Origin: Buddleja alternifolia
Lineage: Eukaryota > Streptophyta > Magnoliopsida > Lamiales > Scrophulariaceae
Length of the DNA stretch: 64,000 nt
Reading direction: 5' to 3'
Assembly: GCA_019426215.1 (NCBI GenBank)
Contig: CM033392.1
Location: 54,611,149 to 54,675,148 of the forward strand
Of the stretch, positions 47,781 through 61,800 are shown piece after piece. Positions within the stretch are counted from its first letter, which is position 1. Each line of letters begins with the position of its first letter. The notes under the pieces were generated by a model. The model was not told where the DNA came from. It saw only the letters and a list, made by a program, of their open reading frames with translations, and searched no databases. The translations under genes and the position numbers were made by a program.

Positions 47781-49465
47781 TGGTGGGAATGTGCCCTTGA
47801 TGCCAACGAGGAGTTAGAATACAAGGCACAAGTTTATATTGTGCAACCTCTAATTAATATAAATGCAACAATATGTTATACGTATAATTCTTGATGGCAT
47901 CTATAAATTTTTAAATGAACAATTAGTCCATGTGTGTCAAGGCAAACCTTCGCATTCCTTATGGAGATGGGCACTGGAAGGGTTTGGTACTTGATCACTT
48001 AAATAGTTCGCAAGTCAGAAAATCTCAATTGGGCATTGAGATTCGTATAGACTTGTATGACACATACTCTGACAAAGGAGTGCCAGTCGAAGACTATGGG
48101 ATAGTGGGAGTTTATGTCATAGATACATTGATGGGATTAGTGTATTCGAACACGGCTCGTAGTAATCCTATCACATGGGTTTTTACTCATTGACTGTCAA
48201 TGATTGGATTACTGATTATGAAGGTATGCGTGAGCCTTAGACCTGAGGAGTTACGGTCACAGTGTGCTTGTGACGTTGGATTCTGTCACTAGAGTAGTTA
48301 GGCCCAAATCACCGGTTGAAAGGTGGGGTCGACCTCGAAATGCGTTCCAATGGGCAAGTAGCATGTGAGGTGATTACCAAGAAGGAATTCACTATCTCGA
48401 AAGTAAATGAGAAGTATCCTATGCGATCATAGGTAAATGAGATTGAAAGTCTCTAGCCAGAGCTGATGAACTAACTCGTGTTTAGTAATCTCATATTACT
48501 ATGATTCTTAAGCATAACATCGAGTCCTGTGAGTTTGACATATTCCATGACTCTCACTCGATCGGGATACGTCAGTGAAGGGCTTATACTCATACCGTAT
48601 TCATCATCTAGAGGTTCGTAATGACATAGTCATTTCGTGCTCGATTGGGCTACGATATGGGGTCACGGTGCTGCCTAGGTGTCACTCACATCCTTTGGTA
48701 TCCTCCCATTGCCAATTGAGACGAACCTAGAGAGTCGCATTATAAAGGAATAGACGGGGAAATCAAGTCTTGTATTTAGAGGGTGTTTTGGTAATTTGTC
48801 CTTTGGAAGGACAAATTAATTAATTGGACAAATTAATTTAATTGGTTGTTTAATTAGATTAAACAATGGCAAATTAAATTAATTAGTTGAATATTTAAAT
48901 GACTAGGTTAATTAAATATTTAAACAAGAATATTAAATGATTATTTATTTAATTAATTAATATTCATTTAATCAATATGTATTTAAATGGATTAAATATT
49001 AACTGATTAAATTAAATGGACTAAGTTGACTGGGTCAACTTAGCCCAATTATTGTCCAAAAGGCCTAATAGGCGTATACTGGTGGGCTTTAAGTTGGAGG
49101 AATTATTTAATCCTCTAACACAAGTCAGAGAACACAACAATTCACATAACGTGAAATCCTCCACCAGAAATACATTAGAGAAAAATATTTTCTTCTTTTC
49201 CACTCAATCTCGCCTAGCCGCCCACGGAGATTGGAGATGGAGATTTCCCGGAGTCCGTTCCTGCGTGATGATCTAGAGACGGTACAGTTGAACTGTTGGA
49301 GAAGATTGAAGATTCGAGAAGATTAAAGTTGAATACGCGAAAAGGTAAGTTTTTCGTATTCATCTTTTTCATGATTAAAATCGATGAAAGCCACGAATTG
49401 GTCTTGATTTGGGAATCCAGATCTATTTTTCATTTCCGCTGCGCATGCCGACAGGATTCCCAACA
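47781..49465. mobile_element. Solo LTR with target duplication
   Basis: 1685 bp, begins TGGTGGGAATG and ends CCCAACA, flanked by a perfect 5-bp AAGAT on both sides (47776-47780, 49466-49470). It is homologous to the solo LTR at 37311-38970. No internal region. Open frame 47930-48193 is not conserved in the other copy and is not a gene. Confidence 0.88.
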
Positions 49466-49782
49466 AAGATAAAGTACATGGATACGTACAAAAGGCATAT
49501 AAGAAAGATACAAGTCACGCTGTTAAAGACCCCTGAGGCAATAAGCCCCGGGGTAGCGCCTCGAGGCAACCTCTTCATGGGTGTCCACATGGTGACCCCC
49601 TGATTTGTAGGGCTTAACGCCCCATTTTTTTATCTTAACCCCCACGTAGTGGGATACAAATCTCGATATAAAATACCCCCCAAGTTGGTGGGTTTATATA
49701 AGCTAGCAAAACAAACGAAATGCTAATGAGTAAGCAGCCAGCTAAACGCTAGAGAATAACTAGCTAACAAAACACCTCGCAA

Positions 49783-49921
49783 GCGCTTATGAAGCCACGG
49801 GGTACACAACACCCAGCCAGTGCTCATGAAGCCACGGGGTATAGCAAAACAATCAAGTAATTGACTTAGTGCTCATGAAGCCACGGGGTACACACCACTA
49901 GAGCTCATAAGCCACGGAGGA
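49783..49921. repeat. Four copies of a CTCATGAAGCCACGGGGTA motif
   Basis: Copies near 49783, 49821, 49870 and 49901, spaced 30-50 bp, with decay in the last. A diverged relative (GCTCATGAGGCAACGGGG) occurs at 47624 on the other side of the solo LTR. Confidence 0.8.
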
Positions 49922-50133
49922 AGAAAAGCTCCCTAGTCCTACAAAAAATAGGGGGTTCAATTAGAAATAAATCCTTCATATATGGTATCAAAAAAGATAG
50001 CACAAACAAAAAGTTCACAAGTCATAAGAGGCGCGAAAATAATCCCCGCCTTTAATCTAAAGACGGGGGGAGATGCCCGTCAAAAAGCCAATGAGGCACC
50101 AAGCCTCGTTGTCACCGCGAGGCATGATGCTTC

Positions 50134-50197
50134 GCAGCTGGCTGCCAGGCGTCAAGTGTCGCGGCTGGCCGCCAGGCGTCAAGTCTCACGGTTGGCC
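50134..50197. repeat. 27-bp tandem repeat, about 2.4 copies
   Basis: Units at 50134-50160 and 50161-50187 share GGCTG..CGCCAGGCGTCAAGT; a partial third follows. Confidence 0.85.
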
Positions 50198-50339
50198 AGT
50201 GCCCCCCTTGGTGTTTGGGTCCTAATGCCTAGAGGCAACCCGTTGAGAGCGGGATTCATGTCCCATTTACGAGATACCCAAATAGAGAGATACATTCTTC
50301 TAAACACTAGAGACCCCCGAAAAAACGCTCCATGAGGAC

Positions 50340-51368
50340 AGAGAGGTCATGAAGTAAATCAATTAAGTGTTGGCAAAGAAACAAGCCACTTCTCACACTA
50401 CTAGCATGACATTACGAAATAAGGAGCAAGTACTAAGAATCCCAAATTTACCTTGGTCATCTTGGTTTCTACCCGTGGTTGGCTAAAGGAGTGAGCTCCC
50501 AGAGAGAGAAATATTCCAAGAGAAAGTTTCTTGAGAAAGTGAGGATATGAAGGGGTGTGAGAGTGAAAGTCACCAACCCACCTATACTTAGATAAAAGTA
50601 GGTGGGAAGCTTTTAAAACCTTTGATCTTGTGTCTCCCTCGCCCACCTCCGGGTGCTTGTTAACGACCCCTCTCTTGAAGGGAGGGACTCTCCTACCTAA
50701 GGGGAAAGAGAAATTTGACATGTGGACCTACCTACTTCATGGGTGTTGCATAAGATAATATCCAACAAGCGCAAAAGACCATAGGAAATAAATCTAACAC
50801 TACAATAGGGGGAAAACAACCACCATATCTAGAGGCCAACTTTGCCCCCCTCATTTTGAGGCAAAGGACTTAGCCCACTTGCCACAGAGCGAAGGCCCTT
50901 GCCCCCTCACCTCTAGTCAAGAGACCATGCCCCCATACCTGGAGGCCAAAGCCCTTATCCCCTCACCTCAGGGCAAAGGCCCGTCTAATAAATTTCAAGT
51001 CCCCTCAGTGTAGTTTCTCGGATTGAGGGCAAAAACTATAGGTCCCTTCCGTGATGCTGAAACCCCGGATAGAGGCCTCAAAATTCTAAGTCTCCTTCGA
51101 AACGACAAGCTTCCTATGGGCGAGGCGCAAGCCTCTCCTTAGGCCAGGCATGCACCCCCCTCTTTATGAGACGTGTCTTACAAATAAAGGTGTACTTGAA
51201 GCACATCTCACCAACTAAAATTCTTCTAAAGTGCCTCGTCAGCTAACTTAATAACCCCTCTGAGGTTATTAGTCAAGTGGGGTAGAAGTTCATAACTTAA
51301 GAGCTCCCCCTAGACATGAAACACGTACCCAAATTGAAATACCTTGCACACTTTGGCATTGCAAGGTA
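50340..51368. other. Repeat-tract sequence without a gene
   Basis: Contains loose repeats of CCCCTCACCT and GGCAAAGGCCC (50880-51000). The minus frame 50721-50401 has no family match. Nothing else recognised. Confidence 0.4.
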
Positions 51369-51501
51369 TCCGACCTCGAGGCGATTGACCCTGAGGCATC
51401 CGGCCTCGCGGCGCTCGACTTCGAGGCGTCCGACCTCACCGCACTCAATCCCGAGGAATCCGATCTTGTGGTGCTTGACCCCAAGGTGTCAGACCTCAAG
51501 G
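51369..51501. repeat. 30-bp tandem repeat, 4.4 copies
   Basis: Units start at 51369, 51399, 51429 and 51459, each beginning TCCG(A/G)(C/T)CT. The period is exactly ten codons. On the minus strand the array reads as a ten-residue repeat with an R-S/P-D core inside an open frame 51571-51290. Confidence 0.85.
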
Positions 51502-51599
51502 TAGCTATGGGTGTCGCCTTAAGTTGACACCTACATTGCCTCGAGATAATACTTAAGATATCCCCTTTCAAAGGGATGACTTGTTAGACCCCCTGAGGC

Positions 51600-52200
51600 G
51601 ACAAAGTTTGCCATACACCCATACATATTTCTACTCCCGTGTATCCTATACGGTACACCCGGGAGTGAAGGGCATTATGATGTGCACCAAAAATGTTTAG
51701 GGGCATTATAGTAATTAATCTACCCCCGGCTCGGGCCAGGGCGTCTCCCGTGGATCAAGTCCGCAGTTAATATAATAATTAAGCCCATAGGGCTGGCGGC
51801 CCATTATAAATATGGTCCGTTATATTCAAGAGGCTATAAAAGTAATTAGGCTATTTTAATATAAAATAGCCAATTATTGGATTTAAGGAATAGTTTGATG
51901 GGCTAACGTTAATTTTTTAGCCCATAGCCCATAGCCCATAGCTCACCATAAGTCCTATATATACTACCAAAGGAGCTGATGACATGGATTATCTACTCTC
52001 TAAAAAAAAAATCCACTGGCTACTTTTGAGAGTAATTTCATTATAGAACTACAAACTGACTTGATCCCATTTCTTCGGGTACGTAGACAACTCACATATC
52101 AGCTAGTGCAGTCTACAAATTCTTTAACCCCAACCTAGTTTGTCGTGAGTTGGACCGGATTCCCTCCCCACGTGGTAAATCACTTGTTATATTCTCTGAT
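51600..52200 (+). other. LTR-like end with promoter-like motifs
   Basis: Holds TATATATACTACC (51957-51969), a triplicated AGCCCAT motif just before it (51919-51941), and CTTCGGGTACGTAGACAACTC (52074-52095), a type of segment common in plant Ty3/gypsy LTRs. It may be the downstream end of the old element that makes up the 45.7-52.2 kb tract. No partner LTR found in the window. Confidence 0.35.
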
Positions 52201-52851
52201 TGACGAATTTTACCATAATCACCTTGCATTTTTATTAGAAAGAAAAAGATGAAATCTTCATTCAATATCAACAACAATAACTAAAGCTAATCGAAAGAAG
52301 TAAAGAAGGGCCTAGCTTGTTTTAGTTAGAATTCTCAATAACACTTCATGTTACATGTATAGACGCTTGATAAATATATACATGATTGATCAGGATATGG
52401 AGAGAAAAAAAAATTGGGATAAAAAAGTAAAGTTTCTCTCTTCTTGTCATGGACAAATCCAGGATTAATAATTTGGAGGGAGGGGGAGTCATAATTAAGT
52501 AAAAAAGTTCGATTAATTATTACAACATGAGATTTAATCGATTTCAGGTTTTAATGAACAAATGAAATAACAAAAGTTTAGTTAAATTTTGTTTTCAATT
52601 TCTCAATAAAAACTTGAGAACTACAAATAAAATCGCATAAACAAATGGTGAAATGTGCTAAAGTTGTAATTTTGCCAGCTTTTGTAGCTAGTGTAATAAA
52701 ATGAAAATAATTTCAAGTTCACCAAAGAGGAAAAAAAGAGAGAAGGAATTTCAAGAATAATCCTCCAATAACAGCATTCATTCTTCATCAGTCACCAAAC
52801 TCCAATCCAAAAGGAAAGGGAGGGAAGAGTTGAGTTCGCCCGCAAAAGAAT
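52201..52851 (+). promoter_or_regulatory. Upstream region of the ABTB-like gene
   Basis: AT-rich 650 bp with no frame of note. A purine-rich leader (AAAGGAAAGGGAGGGAAGAG) lies just before the start codon. No clear TATA box assigned. Confidence 0.4.
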
Positions 52852-55800
52852 ATGTCAGGGGGGCTGGATGAGATAGAGTTGGAGGCGGAGAGCGAGGAGG
52901 AGTTGACGACGTCGTCAATCCCGCTAAAGAAGGTGCCTTACGGCGACATTTTCGAGGCGTCCCGCGCCGGGGACGTGGAGCGTCTGCGCTACTTATTAGA
53001 ATGTGGTGTGAACGTCAACGCGCGGGATCAGTGGGACTCGGTGGCGCTCTATTACGCGTGCCTGACGGGGCATCTGGATGCCGCTCTGATGCTTCTTGAG
53101 AGTGGCGCCATATGCTCGGAACATACTTTCGATGGCGACCGCTGCCACTACGCCGCCCTCAATCTCAAGCTCCGCAAATTGCTCAAGGCCTTCGAGGCCC
53201 GACCCCCGCCTCTCCAACCTTTACAGGCCTCCTTGAGAGACACTTTCATGGCCTGCAAAGCCAACCGAGGCTACCTCCAACACCACTTCAACAACAACAA
53301 CAACAACAACAATCATCCTCTCTTGCCAGGTCAGAATTCTTTTTCCTCAACCAAATTGTAATTTGTCTCATTGTTCCCCCTTTCGGCCCTAATTAGATTA
53401 AATTTTAAATTATTTTTTGCATTGTTCTTGCTCCAGAACTATTGTGGTAACTTTACATCCCAGCATTGTTCTAGGTATATATACATATATACCAAAGGTG
53501 TCTGTCTGTCTGTTTGTCTGTCTTCTTTAAAGTGATGATGATGCATGCCCTTATCTCACTCACCTACTATATTTTGGGGATCTCTGTTTGGCTCTAGATA
53601 CTTTTGAGCAAATAATATGTGTGCTATAGATGGCAATGGAATGAGAACATCAATTTTCACATTAATAATACACTATACAACCATGGGATGGGCCACGTTC
53701 CGTTCATCAAAGTAGGAATGGAATATCCTTGTGTTCTCCTAGTTAAGAAATGTACTTTCTTAAGTATTTGCTGGGAATGCTTACATGGTGATTTAACATG
53801 GAATAGTAGGTGATTCATCAAACGGGGGGGAATCCAGTTCCAGCTACTCTCCCCCTGATATTGTATTTTATGTGCAAGGAAGGCCCCTTGAAGCTCACAG
53901 ATTAGTCTTGAGTTCCAGATCACCATTTTTCAGGAAAAAATTTGAGACTGAGTGGAAAGGAAGAAAAGAAGTACGTTTGTCTCGGGAAAAGCTCTCTTAT
54001 CCATCTCTTTTTAGCCTTGTCCACTTCTTTTATTCGGATAGGTTAGAGGTTGCCGTCGATGACATGGAAGATCTCGTTAGAATTTGCCGAGTTTGCAAGT
54101 GCCAGTCTCTACAAAGTCTTCTTGAGAAAGAAATAGTTCATCAAAGACATGCAGAGTACAAAGCTCTTAAAGATATAGACAACTCGCAGAAGCGGTTCAT
54201 TTTGCAGGGCCTTTCTCTTCCTGAAGAAGATCGTCTCCCTGCTGCATTGAGTCGAGTCCTCCAAATCTCGCTTGCCAACTCTTCCAGAGGACAGAACCTA
54301 GATAATAGTATTGATGATGTTGTATCTCTTGTTGGTTCAATGCAGACAAGTGATTCAGAAGATGATCTAGCAGATGTTTGTGTAAGGGTTGAGAAGAAAA
54401 TATTTCGATGCCATCAAGTCATCTTAGCATCAAGATCTGAATACTTCAAGGCAAGATTATCCCGCATGAAAGATTTTCTTGAAGGAACAAATTCTTTACC
54501 CCATAATACTCTTCCTTGTATCGAAGAACATGATCTGAGCGCAGAGGCTTTTCAGAAAATGATAGAATATATGTAAGTGTTTGTTATATCTATCCTCTTC
54601 ATTCTTGCTTTCTCTCTTCACGTCACACTCACAAGGAATGTGAAGTGTTGAATAAACTAGCTCTAGACATGTTCAAAGCATGGTTTTTGATCTTTTTTCG
54701 TCAAGGATCAGTAGAATTTGAGTTAAGCATCTCTTTCTCTGACACACATACACAAAAAAAGTGAAGTGTTAGATTAACTAGCCTAAACACATTCAGATAA
54801 TGGTTTCTGTCATTTTTTTTAATTAAGGATCATGGAAATTAAATGTTAGCATTCACACGCGCATTGGAAGAATACATTTCCCTTTTGAAGAGAGAGAAAT
54901 AATTAAAGCTATACTTGCATTTGCATTAATTCTGGGGGGAAGATGGAGCCTGGAAAGGAGAAAAGGGCATGTGTTTAATTATTCTGAATAGAGATTTAGT
55001 TAGCTTTAAACACTCCTTTTTTTTTTTTTTTTAAATCTGAAAGAATTTAATCATTGTGAAGCAAGTTTAATACGACTCTCTGAGAACACAAGTCATTCAA
55101 TCCCCAGTTTGGAAACAAAAAACAGTTCACGTTCACTTTTGTGTTCTAGGATCTCCCTTATAATCAATATTGTTTGGCTACCGCCATAAGATGATGATGA
55201 TTCTTTGGGAGTTCTGCACGTTGGAGTTTGGTATAATCAAAATCATCTATATATGGTCAACTGTACGTTGGTTCCACCCAATTCAAAATTTGGATTGTCA
55301 AGGGATTACGTCTCTGGGGCTCGAAGAATTCTTAAAAGATGTGTTTGATGCAATTGATATGGAAACATAACAATGTATTTGCATTTCATTTAGAAAATCA
55401 AAGCATGAAACTTTGATATGACTTAATTCATTGGAAAACAAAGAACTCGTGTGGGATTGGGGATGAAGTGCAATAATTTTATTTTAATGGGCTAATGTCC
55501 TTTGTATAACAAGTTAATAAGATTTTAATTAGTAACATAGTTAAGCCCACAATGAGAAAATAAAATCACAAGTGTAGGAAATAGAATAATAATAAAGCTT
55601 TTAAATTAGAAAATGCTAAAATATTAGTTGACATGAGTCAACAAGATAAATAATCAACAAGAAAATAAGGGTGCTTGAAATTTCTCCAGTAATAATTTGA
55701 ATTTCCAAACATAACTTTTACACTCTGTTTCATTTAAGGAAATTGCTAGTGAAAGGAAAAGAAAACATAAGGAAAACCATTTTCCTTTTCCCACCCTTTC

Positions 55801-58800
55801 CTCACCAATTGGTGAGGAAAAGACATTGTCTCAAATTAGTATTATATTTTCTCTCCTATTTTCTTTTCATTTTCACTTTTTCTAGTAACTAAACAATGGA
55901 AAATGGTTTTCCTTTTGTTTTCTTTTCCTTTCGCTAGCAATTTCCTTAAACCAAATTTGTGCATCAATCAGACACATCCGTACAACTATTTAGACATTAT
56001 GGCTGACCATGTACATAGCTCATTTGTAAAATTAATATGAGTCAGAATGGATGTGAAGTACCTCCAAAACCTCATAAGTTTACGGAGTCTCACCATTGGA
56101 GATAGCTCTCATTAACAAATATCTAAAATTACTTGCTTATGGTTTATACAAGAATTTAAAATAATTAGTATTTTATAAACAAACAAAGTATTGCAGTCTT
56201 TGCATTTTCCAGCTAATTGATTATACGAACATTGTTTAGGCTGCAAACAGTGAAATGCAATTTAATGCACAAAGTTCTTTCTCCTCCAGTCAAGGCCCTT
56301 CTGTCCATTGTCTCAGTGATCAAATTAATTAACAAAACTCATAATGATCATTAATCTTAATGACTAAAAAAATGTTAAGCTGAATATTAATAGTTTTTTA
56401 AACAAAAGTTATATTTTTAGATGAATTTAATATGATAAATTTATGAGTGTTCTTTATGAGCGCAACACTTTCGAGAAACTAAAATAAATATTTTTCGTGC
56501 ACACACATACTAGTGATTAAAATAGAGAGAGAATGTCAAATGACAAACTTTTCAAGGGATATCATGGAGGATAGCCGTGCTAAAAGTAGTCAATATTAGG
56601 TTTGGTAATTTTAGCCTCTTAATGTTGATATTGGATGCTTAACTGGAAAACGTTTTCTGTGCATTGGCACTTCAGAAGGCGATAAGATCTCCTGACTCAC
56701 AATAGTATGTTGCTAAGAACAAAGGATTATATTTATAGCACATGTCTGTTATGGTCTTTGCAATATACACTGGTCCAAACCGCGTTCAGATATAGAAGTG
56801 CAGTCATTATAGCACCTGCATTGATGAGTTGCGTCTTTATACTTTTGGTCCGGGAATGCAAATCTTTGCAATATAGTTTTCTTCAAAGAGAGACATACTA
56901 GTCAAATGCATTTTGTGAAAAGTCATTAGAAGCCATGCAAATCCTCCTATTCTTTTCTTTTCAGTTCTTTTCTCTACCTTTCCATTATATTGCGAACAGT
57001 TTTGGTATTTTAGATGTTAAAAGAGGGTTCTGTTCCTTCTCTACTAGGTCTTTTGAAGTCCCATAATGCCTTGTGGTTTTTGGAATAACCCAGATATTTA
57101 TACGCCGAGGTGTGATTGAATGAAAAAAGCACGTCTCCAGGCATTAGGTATATCCATGGCTTAAACCGTCAGTTTCCTGAGAAAATTATGAAATTTCTGT
57201 CTTGGAACCGTCCGAAGCACAGTTGATAACACCTTTCTAGTTTTGCAAAAAAATAAAGGAACACCTTTCTAAATGCTGATATAATATCATCACTTGTTAG
57301 AATCTCACGCTTCTGTTGACCCTGGGGGCTGAACCAACTTGTTACCTCTAGCCAGGACCTTGCTATCCAATCTCTAGCTGTCTCTATCCCTTCATTCAGC
57401 ATACCCCCAGAAACGTCTCAGAAATTGATCTACACGCTTAATATTTTACATTTTTACTTGCTTTCTTTGTACTCCTTGTTATATGGTTCTATGTGGTAGC
57501 TTGAGATAAAGGTTCAAATTAAGTATAGCGAATGCATACAGGTTCAAATGTTTTTGGATGATGGGTGATAATATGGTTTTGGCTGTATAATCTGTGGTTT
57601 CATCTTCCTCGTTCATACTTAGTGAAGCTTTTCTCCAGAAATGGGACATGTTACTGACCAGTCACCCCCTCACTTGAACATCCTTTTACGTTCCACCCAT
57701 GGCTCATATGCATTGTTTTTGACTCCCTGGAAAATAACCTTTACAATGTTTTCAACAAATATGTATAGTATAAATTCTGGAAGAATGTAATCAAAAAAAT
57801 AATTCTGGAAGAATCAGTATGTAGCCAGTGGATGCAGTGTTTCTCCCTGGTTAATCTACTTTCGTTCCTATCCTAATAGAATAAAATGTTTTGCTGATTC
57901 AGGTATACCGACAGGCTAAGAGATATAGATCCTGATCAGGTGTGCTTCGCCTACAACCCTTGCAGTGCGTGTTATATCTTTTATGTGCTATTTAACTTTG
58001 CATTATGCAGGCTGAAGAAATGTTTGATGCTGCTTCAAGATATCTATTATTTCCTCTTAAACGTGCAGTAGCTGATGCTCTTCTACCACAACTAGAAATG
58101 GTTTCTCCTGCAGAATTATGTCATTGGTTGCTATTATCTGACATGTATGCTTCGTCAATCCCTTTTTTTTTTTTTTGCGTCCTTTCTCTCAGTGTCTAAT
58201 CTGTTTCGTATGTTTTTCTCCGCTACCCTTTGAGCTATATTATTATTATACAAATTTAACCAACAATGAGTGCCAGAACAACTATGGAAACTGTCTAAGT
58301 GACTCCCAAAATTGAGTAAATATTTCTCCAATCAATTGAAAGGATTTATTGTACAGAGATATTCAATTTACACGTGAAACAATCCCTTGATAATACTCAA
58401 GGATATTCCCGATGTTGCATGGACCTGGATAATTTGCACTGAGGTCTGTGTATAATTATATTCACCAAACATTTAATGATTTTATTTAAGATTAAATTAG
58501 AAGAAACCACATCCCTTACCCTTGCCATGTATCAAGCATTTAGAAGGAGCACTTAACCTTGAATAGAAGAGTCTGTCATAGTTTATGTTTTGAAGCAGAT
58601 TCGAGCAGAAGAGAAAAAGAATCATATTTAATTATTATATTTTGTTGTTTTATTTCCTTATTTTGAGTCATTGTTAGTTTAGGAGTTTATTTCCTAGTTG
58701 ATTGAGTTTCCTAGTTGTTTAGGGTTTTAATTATTTCCTTTTTAGTAGCAGTCTGTAACTTGCATAGCAAGTACCTTATTATTATAAATAGGGGTCTTTA

Positions 58801-61800
58801 GGATTTATTTTAGTTATTCAGTTTATGAATCAATAAAGAGTCAAGCTTAGGCTTGTTGGGCAAGATTTATTCTTTTAGGACTTTCGAGTTATCGAAAGTA
58901 TTTCTTTTATCGTTATTTATTCTGTTTCTATCGATTTATAAAAATCTGCACCCATCAATTTGGTCCGACCGGCTGGATCTTCCACCCAACGAAAACATGG
59001 TTGAAACAAGTACAGGAGCCAGCGATACTCGATCTTTAGGCACCACGATGGCTCGTTCCGCTTTCGACAAATCTCTCATAACGGCGATGGTTTCGCGCTT
59101 GAAATCTGCCATGGCCCATATGGATAACATCATGACCCATATGGATAACATGGATAACTGTATTGCCGACATGAAGGCGGAGATCACCGCCCTCAAATCT
59201 GATGCCCTCAATATTCAGACTGCTCCAACGACCGTCCATGAAAATTCCCCGCCGCTAGCCGCCCACACACCACCAGTAGTTGCCACCGCCGCATCAGCTT
59301 CATCAGCCGAAAACAGCACCCCTTGCATCACCGCTGAAATTGCACCATCCTCCTCAAGTTTTACCCCACAATCCGCACCAAACCATCTCGGTCACACCAC
59401 CACCCTTAACTTCCAACCAACAGAAACTAATATGGCCACCGTCTATCGAATTCCTCAAACCTCCCCACAACAAACACTCAACCACATCACCCCCACACTC
59501 CCTATTTTTAACGGAATTGACCCTTTTGCCTGGTTCACCCGGACTGAATCTTCCGAAATTCCAAAGGTTGTGTTAAACACCCACACTAGGCACTATGGGT
59601 TTTCAGTCATGCCTTTCGACTTGAAGAATGCATTGGCGATGTCTCACGCAACGATGAAATTTCCCAAGTTCAGCCTTGGGGACAAGGCTGTTTTTTTTTA
59701 AGGGGGGTGGAATTGTTGTGAAGCAGATTCGAGCAGAAGAGAAAAAGAATCATATTTAACTATTATATTTTGTTGTTTTATTTCCTTATTTTGAGTCATT
59801 GTTAGTTTACGAGTTTATTTCCTAGTTGATTGAGTTTCCTAGTTGTTTAGGGTTTTAATTATTTTCTTTTTAGTAGCAGTCTGTAACTTGCATAGCAAGT
59901 ACCTTATTATTATAATAGGGGTCTTTAGGGTTTATTTTGGTTATTCAGTTTATGAATCAATAAAGAGTCAAGCTTAGGCTTGTTGGACAAGATTTATTCT
60001 TGTAGGACTTTCGAGTTATCGAAAGTATTTCTTTTATCGTTATTTATTCTGTTTCTATCGATTTATAAAAATCTGCACCCATCAGTTTATCTCTAGCTTT
60101 GAGTCCCCAAGAGATCAAGTAACACTGCATGCATTTATCTGGCTCAGCTCAATTACTGAAGTGATCTCCTTTTAGTGCTAGAGCTATAAATGATTATCTG
60201 TCAAGACAAACTGAAGACTTGTCTTTCCCCCTAATTGCGACTCAACTCTACATTTGATGCATTTGCTTTCTGTTGAGATAGCTTAACATATTTACCGTTT
60301 TATTCATAATTTTTTTTTTTTTCAACTTCTTTGCCATCAACACACAATGCGAAGAGTTGTTTTCGGGCCACAGCTTCTTAGCCCTACAGTACTACGATTT
60401 TTAAACTTCTTTTTCTGGCCATTTATATGTAGCTTTTACCATCTGTTCTAGTATGTCCAAGGTATACCAGAAACTATCCTGCCGCTCATGGACTCTGTCT
60501 ACTTTGCTTGCCTCACGTATTAAGATAGGGTGAATCACACTTGTTGCCCTGAGATAAAGTCTAATTACAAAAAGTACCTCTGTTATCTTATAGCTACATG
60601 TACGCCCCTCCTAAGTGTGGAAAATATTATGAATGGGGTAAAACTTGCAAGTATGTGTAAACAGTCTTTTTTACCCTCGCCTTTGAGTTGCAAAGAAGCT
60701 CGAAAGTGGTGTTAAAGTCAACTTTTCTCCCTCTATCTTTTGTTTTGTGAAACTAAATATGAATTCTATGATCTGTAGTATCATCTAACAATTTCTTGTC
60801 ATTTCATTTTTGTGTATATATATATATATATTTCTGCAAACCCCTTCTTTCCTCTATCCCAGCTCGCCGCGTTCCCCATCCCTTTCACCACCATCGTCTG
60901 TGGGATGGAAACGCGAGGGGTAGGGAAGAAGTGGGATCCGAGAAACGAGATGAAAATTGAAAATTTGAGATTGGCGGCAATGCGATGGGGAGCCCTGGTG
61001 GGGTGCCAAGGCGGCGGGATGGCAGGTTGGGTTGGGGCGTGGTGGCCTGGGTGATTTAGTCACAAGAGCATGGCTTAGTTATTTGTTGGTACCCTGACTG
61101 CACAGGTGCATAATTGGATACTATGAACCCGTTAATTTATAGCAAAGAGCAACTTGAGGATGCAGGTTAATTTGGCTTGTGGTCTAGGTATCCCTGATGA
61201 TGTTGATATGCAATGTCGAACTCGGAATGGCAAGAGACTGGGTGTGGGTCGGTTGGAAAAATAAATAAAAATAAAGTGTCACTCCCTCAAATCCCGATTG
61301 TGATCTGGGACTCACCTGTCCCCCCTCTGGCCCCATCTCCTCCAGTTCGGTTACCTGGTGGGTCCAACACGATGGATCCCCAGGTGGCCAGGCCCTCTTT
61401 TTGCCAAAATTAATTATGCCCAATGCGTGCTGCACAGAAATCTCATGCAGTAGTTCCATCAACAATTTACATCTTGAAATAATTTCGAAACTAAAAGGAA
61501 GAAAGAAGAAGACTTTTAGATACATCTTAATATCATTTCAAAAATGTAAAAACAGAAGAAAGAAGAAGAATTCTTGTTACATCTTCAAATCATGTCAAAA
61601 ATAGAAAAAAACAGAAGAAAGAAGGGAAAATGGGAACGGGTAGGAATAAAAAGAGGAGGGAAAAATGAAAATTAACTTTAACATGTAATCTGCGTTTTCC
61701 GGACTTGATTGTCGCCAAGTGCATTTGCAAAAGCTTGTAATGCTTAGCCTAGATTCATGGAAGAAATATTATTTTCTTTGCCCTGTTTCAAGGAAATCTG

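Larger units (their letters stand above)
58586..60084 (+). mobile_element. 1.5-kb gypsy deletion derivative in ABTB intron 4
   Basis: LTRs 58586-58957 (372 bp) and 59714-60084 (371 bp) are nearly identical, with a few substitutions and a one-base indel. Perfect 5-bp target duplication GTTTA (58581-58585, 60085-60089). The interior of 756 bp holds one open frame that fuses distant parts of a Ty3/gypsy polyprotein. It has the size of a TRIM but its coding remnant shows it is a deletion product. Inserted in the sense direction of the host gene. Confidence 0.93.

Noticed and set aside
49783..51501. CRISPR-like regularly spaced repeats
   Set aside because: Plant nuclear context, adjacent or irregularly spaced imperfect units, no unique spacers of constant length; these are ordinary tandem repeats.
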